Shown here: one piece after another, positions 61,333 to 64,000 of the stretch | How the letters are laid out: every line of letters begins with the position of its first letter | Numbering within the stretch: the stretch's first letter is position 1 | Assembly (NCBI GenBank): GCA_051453625.1 | Contig: JBOZIK010000001.1 | Coordinates: 17,689,140 to 17,753,139, forward strand | DNA: 64,000 nt | From: Welwitschia mirabilis | Lineage: Eukaryota; Gnetophyta; Gnetopsida; Welwitschiales | Direction of reading: 5' to 3' | Made by a program: the position numbers and the translations under genes | Notes under the pieces: model-generated | The model's input: the letters and a program-made list of their open reading frames with translations, nothing else | The model's database searches: none | What the model was told of the DNA's origin: nothing

Positions 61333-63141
61333 TGAATGATAAAGGTTGATAAGGACAATGAGGAATATTGATTATATGAGAATGGATAAGAGTTTCAAGC
61401 AAAGGAAAATTGATTCCTAAGTTGACTAGTTAATGGTTGGTTGTTATTATTATTATTCTACTTATATAGAACTTTTAGATGATTACTTCACTTGGGGTTA
61501 CAAGTGTTTAAAAATGGGTTATTTAATTTTTGATTCTATTAATGTGATTCTACCTCATTAACTTATTCATTTACTATTTTTTGAAAGATCATATTAAANN
61601 NNNNNNNNNNNNNNNNNNNNNNNNNNNNNNNNNNNNNNNNNNNNNNNNNNNNNNNNNNNNNNNNNNNNNNNNNNNNNNNNNNNNNNNNNNNNNNNNNNCA
61701 TCTCTAGGATTAGGTTTAGAAATCATAAAAAGTTTTTTCTATTCTCATTAGTTAAGGATAGAAAAACTAGAAGTGGTTTTTTGGCTCCAATGGGTAATGT
61801 TTTGTTTTACTATCTAAGTATTTTGCATTTATAACTCCATATACACCGTCAAAGTATCTTATAAATAATTGAATGATAAATGTTGATAAGGACAATGAGG
61901 AATATTAATTATATGAGAATGGATAATAGTTACAAGTAAAGAAAAATTAATTCCTAAGTTGACTAGTTAATGGTTGGTTATTATTATTATTATTCTACTT
62001 CTATAAAACTTTTAGATGATTACTTCACTTGGGGTTATAAGTGTTCAAAAATGGGTTATTTTATTTTTGATTCTATTAATGTTATTCTATCTCATTAACT
62101 TATTCATTTACTATGTTTCGAAAGATCATATGCAAGAATATTCAGAAGTTCTATAGTTGTCAACATGACATAGTAAGCATTTAGGCCTATGTTGTATGGT
62201 AAGATATATAAGTTTTTTGGAAATTTCATATATACTATTATTGATGTTTAAGTTTTTTGGAATCTTAAAAGCATTAGTGGACTCAACTACATGATATGAT
62301 CTAGAAGGTTAAATTGATTCTAAATATTCTTACACTTCATGTATCTTTAGAATAAGGAATCTATTTCTACTTATCATCTCTACCAATTGTTTGTGATTTC
62401 AAATTAGGCCTTCATAGAAGACACTTATTATTATCCCCTATATAAAATTATGTTATGAGAATTTTAAGAGTAGGTCACTAAATCGTTTTAAGATTTGAAA
62501 GAAGATGTCATGATCTTTCTACTAGAAGTTTATGATTTCTCTCATTAAGGGATTGGTTTTGTAACTAGAAAATAATTTATTAATGAAAGCTCTATTTAAC
62601 TTATCAAAGTTGTAATGGAAATGAATTTAAAGTATACAACTAGTATTTTTTTTTCTTTAACAAAAAATAAAATAAGATCAACATAAGTGTATCACTTAGA
62701 TTGAAGAATTGAGATAAGGTCATAAGCACATATTTAAATTCTTTAAATGTAAGTATGAATCTTCAAATTTAATGTAATAAAAGTATGGAAGAATCTAAAT
62801 GATGATTAACTTAAATTCTAATATACATATAAGTGGATATTGAACTATACAAAAAGGCATTCCTATAGACATTATGATTGAAAATAATCTTTAAGATTTT
62901 TCTAGTGGAATGGCTATTGATAAGTTTAATTTATTAAAGAAATTAGAATTTTAAATGATAGTTATTTTGAAAAATAAAATTAAAATTGTTGAAAAAACTA
63001 AGTATTAGAGAAATAAGATGGGTTATTAAAATGAGGATTCAAGAAAGTAGATTTTTCATTTGCATGTTTTTCCCTTTCAAATCCTTTATGTAAATGGCTC
63101 ATAGAGGAGGGTCTTTCTTTGTTATTATTATGAGGATCCAT
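61333..63141 (-). pseudogene. Gy-M3 gag N-terminal and central part
   Basis: An ATG at 63139-63141 (minus) starts MDPHNNNKERPSSMSHLHKG. The core follows: CIVQYPLICILEFKLIII (about 62855-62800), KFEDSYLHLKNLNMC (about 62770), FDKLNRAFINKLFSSYKTNP (about 62600-62540) and LKRFSDLLLKFS (about 62470). These fit F-E-L-K-x-x-L-I, E-D-P-x-x-H-L-K-x-F, W-x-x-L-x-x-A-F-L-x-K-F-F-P-x-S-x-T and E-R-F-K-D-L-L-R-K-C-P. An Asn-rich tail is encoded by an ATT/AAT run near 61985. 61333-61598 repeats 61866-62137 around the gap at 61599-61698. Many stops are present. Confidence 0.75.
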
Positions 63142-63221
63142 TTGGAGATTAGACACATAAAATGCAATTTATCATAAGAGTCATGTATTCAATGTGTATA
63201 TCTCTTTAAATTTAAAAGAGG

Positions 63222-64000
63222 TGTCAATAACTAATGACACTCAAAATTTAACATTTATATCAAGGTATTAAGGTATTATTGGAAATTTTAATTAATCATC
63301 ATGATAGTTTTATGTATTTCTTTTACTTAGGGGCACAAAATTTTAGTTTTACTACTAATATGCTTAAATAATATTATTTTGCAAATTAAATAGCACATCT
63401 AAAGCATCATGGTAGAATATTGGGCTGTGTACTTCATGATGACATTGATCATAAGCATGCTTACACTAGTTTCTTAGAGAAAAATACTATCATACTTACA
63501 TTCTTGAGTCCTCTTAATGCACATAATTCATTCCCATAATTTTTGTTAAGAGGAGATACAGGAGGAATTTTCTAAGAAGAAACCCTCACTTTGGCCCCAT
63601 GACTAAATAATTATTTAAAATAATTTAGTTCATTTAAAAGGATTTACTTTCATTATTATATTTCAAGAAGATTGAATATTTAATCATGAGTTCATGATAG
63701 ACTAGCTATCAAGCTAGTATGATGCTTTTTGGTTTAGCATGAGTACATTTTTTTATTGTATGCTTTTCTTATCCTAATAATAAAGAACTATATGTTCTTA
63801 ATGCATTACTTTTATATCAAGTCGTGAATGTCATACTTGTTATGCTTAGAATTGGTTAAGTCATTCTTTTACTTTAAACTCTAGTTCGATGATTTTTAGT
63901 TATATTCTTTCTTGCATAATATAGATGTTTATCTAATGAATCTTAGGAGACTCCTACTTTTCATGCTTATTTTTATGAAGGCTAGGTGGCTTGATTATAT
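63222..64000 (+). repeat. Third LTR-A copy, partial at the window end
   Basis: The sequence from about 63222 matches the two Gy-P1 LTRs (TCAAGGTATTAAGG, then the GATGCTTTTTGGTTTAGCATGAG and ACTTGTTATGCTTAGAATT words). It is in plus orientation and begins 80 bases upstream of the Gy-M3 gag start. A purine-rich TTTAAAAGAGG precedes it, which would fit a 3' LTR or be chance. The TATA box has decayed. It may be a solo LTR or the start of another element beyond the window. Confidence 0.7.

Larger units (their letters stand above)
58681..63141 (-). mobile_element. Gy-M3: minus-strand gypsy gag-protease relic
   Basis: Gag begins near 63141 and protease ends near 58740, read on the minus strand. Three duplications and a roughly 1.2-kb foreign insertion (60083-61330) interrupt it. 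RT, RNase H and integrase are not recognisable below 58680, so it may have ended or been deleted there. Its 5' LTR is not visible. The LTR at 63222 lies in the opposite orientation. Confidence 0.75.

Noticed and set aside
1-64000. tRNA, rRNA, CRISPR, organelle insertion or infectious pararetrovirus
   Set aside because: No tRNA-like fold or rRNA or plastid sequence was seen. Repeats are not spaced like CRISPR. The retroelement domain order, LTRs and Asp primer sites fit plant Ty3/gypsy, with no envelope or pararetroviral movement protein.

Overview
The window looks like an intergenic, transposon-filled stretch of a land-plant nuclear genome, most likely an angiosperm. It is very AT-rich and poor in CpG almost throughout. 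It holds Ty3/gypsy elements of the Athila/Tat type with relics of a tRNA-Asp primer site, a plant-type non-LTR retrotransposon (LINE) and Ty1/copia fragments. I see no intact host gene, rRNA, tRNA, organelle insertion or CRISPR. I cannot name the species. Domain calls come from reading the frames by eye, so most edges are approximate.

Layout. 1-13.2 kb is mostly unassignable AT-rich DNA. The exception is 3.9-5.4 kb, a CpG-retaining island with one plausible spliced exon pair and an inverted repeat. 13.2-19.2 kb holds a decayed LINE, a copia integrase scrap and a second LINE 3' end with a poly(A) tail. 20.3-25.4 kb is a minus-strand gypsy pol (RT, RNase H, integrase), here Gy-M1. 27.3-27.6 kb is a minus-strand copia RNase H scrap. 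28.389-40.536 kb is a plus-strand gypsy element (Gy-P1) with two LTRs, primer site and pol but no visible gag. It sits inside a second minus-strand gypsy (Gy-M2), whose RT lies at 27.9-28.39 kb and whose protease and gag lie at 40.54-42.06 kb. 42.608-54.09 kb is another plus-strand element (Gy-P2) with two LTRs, primer site, gag and protease but no RT, RNase H or integrase. 54.1-57.3 kb is mixed debris including a copia relic and a roughly 170-bp repeat. 58.7-63.14 kb is the gag-protease part of a third minus-strand gypsy (Gy-M3). From about 63.22 kb to the end lies a partial LTR of the Gy-P1 family.

Two things stand out. First, Gy-P1 (pol without gag) and Gy-P2 (gag-protease without pol) are related elements with reciprocal deletions. 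Second, nearly every 100-N gap has the same sequence on both sides with a few percent mismatch. This points to unmerged alleles or homeologues, or to assembly artefacts, and inflates most elements here. All coding relics carry many in-frame stops, often where Gln, Arg or Trp is expected, consistent with deamination of methylated cytosine. Nothing in the window is expected to be an active gene.
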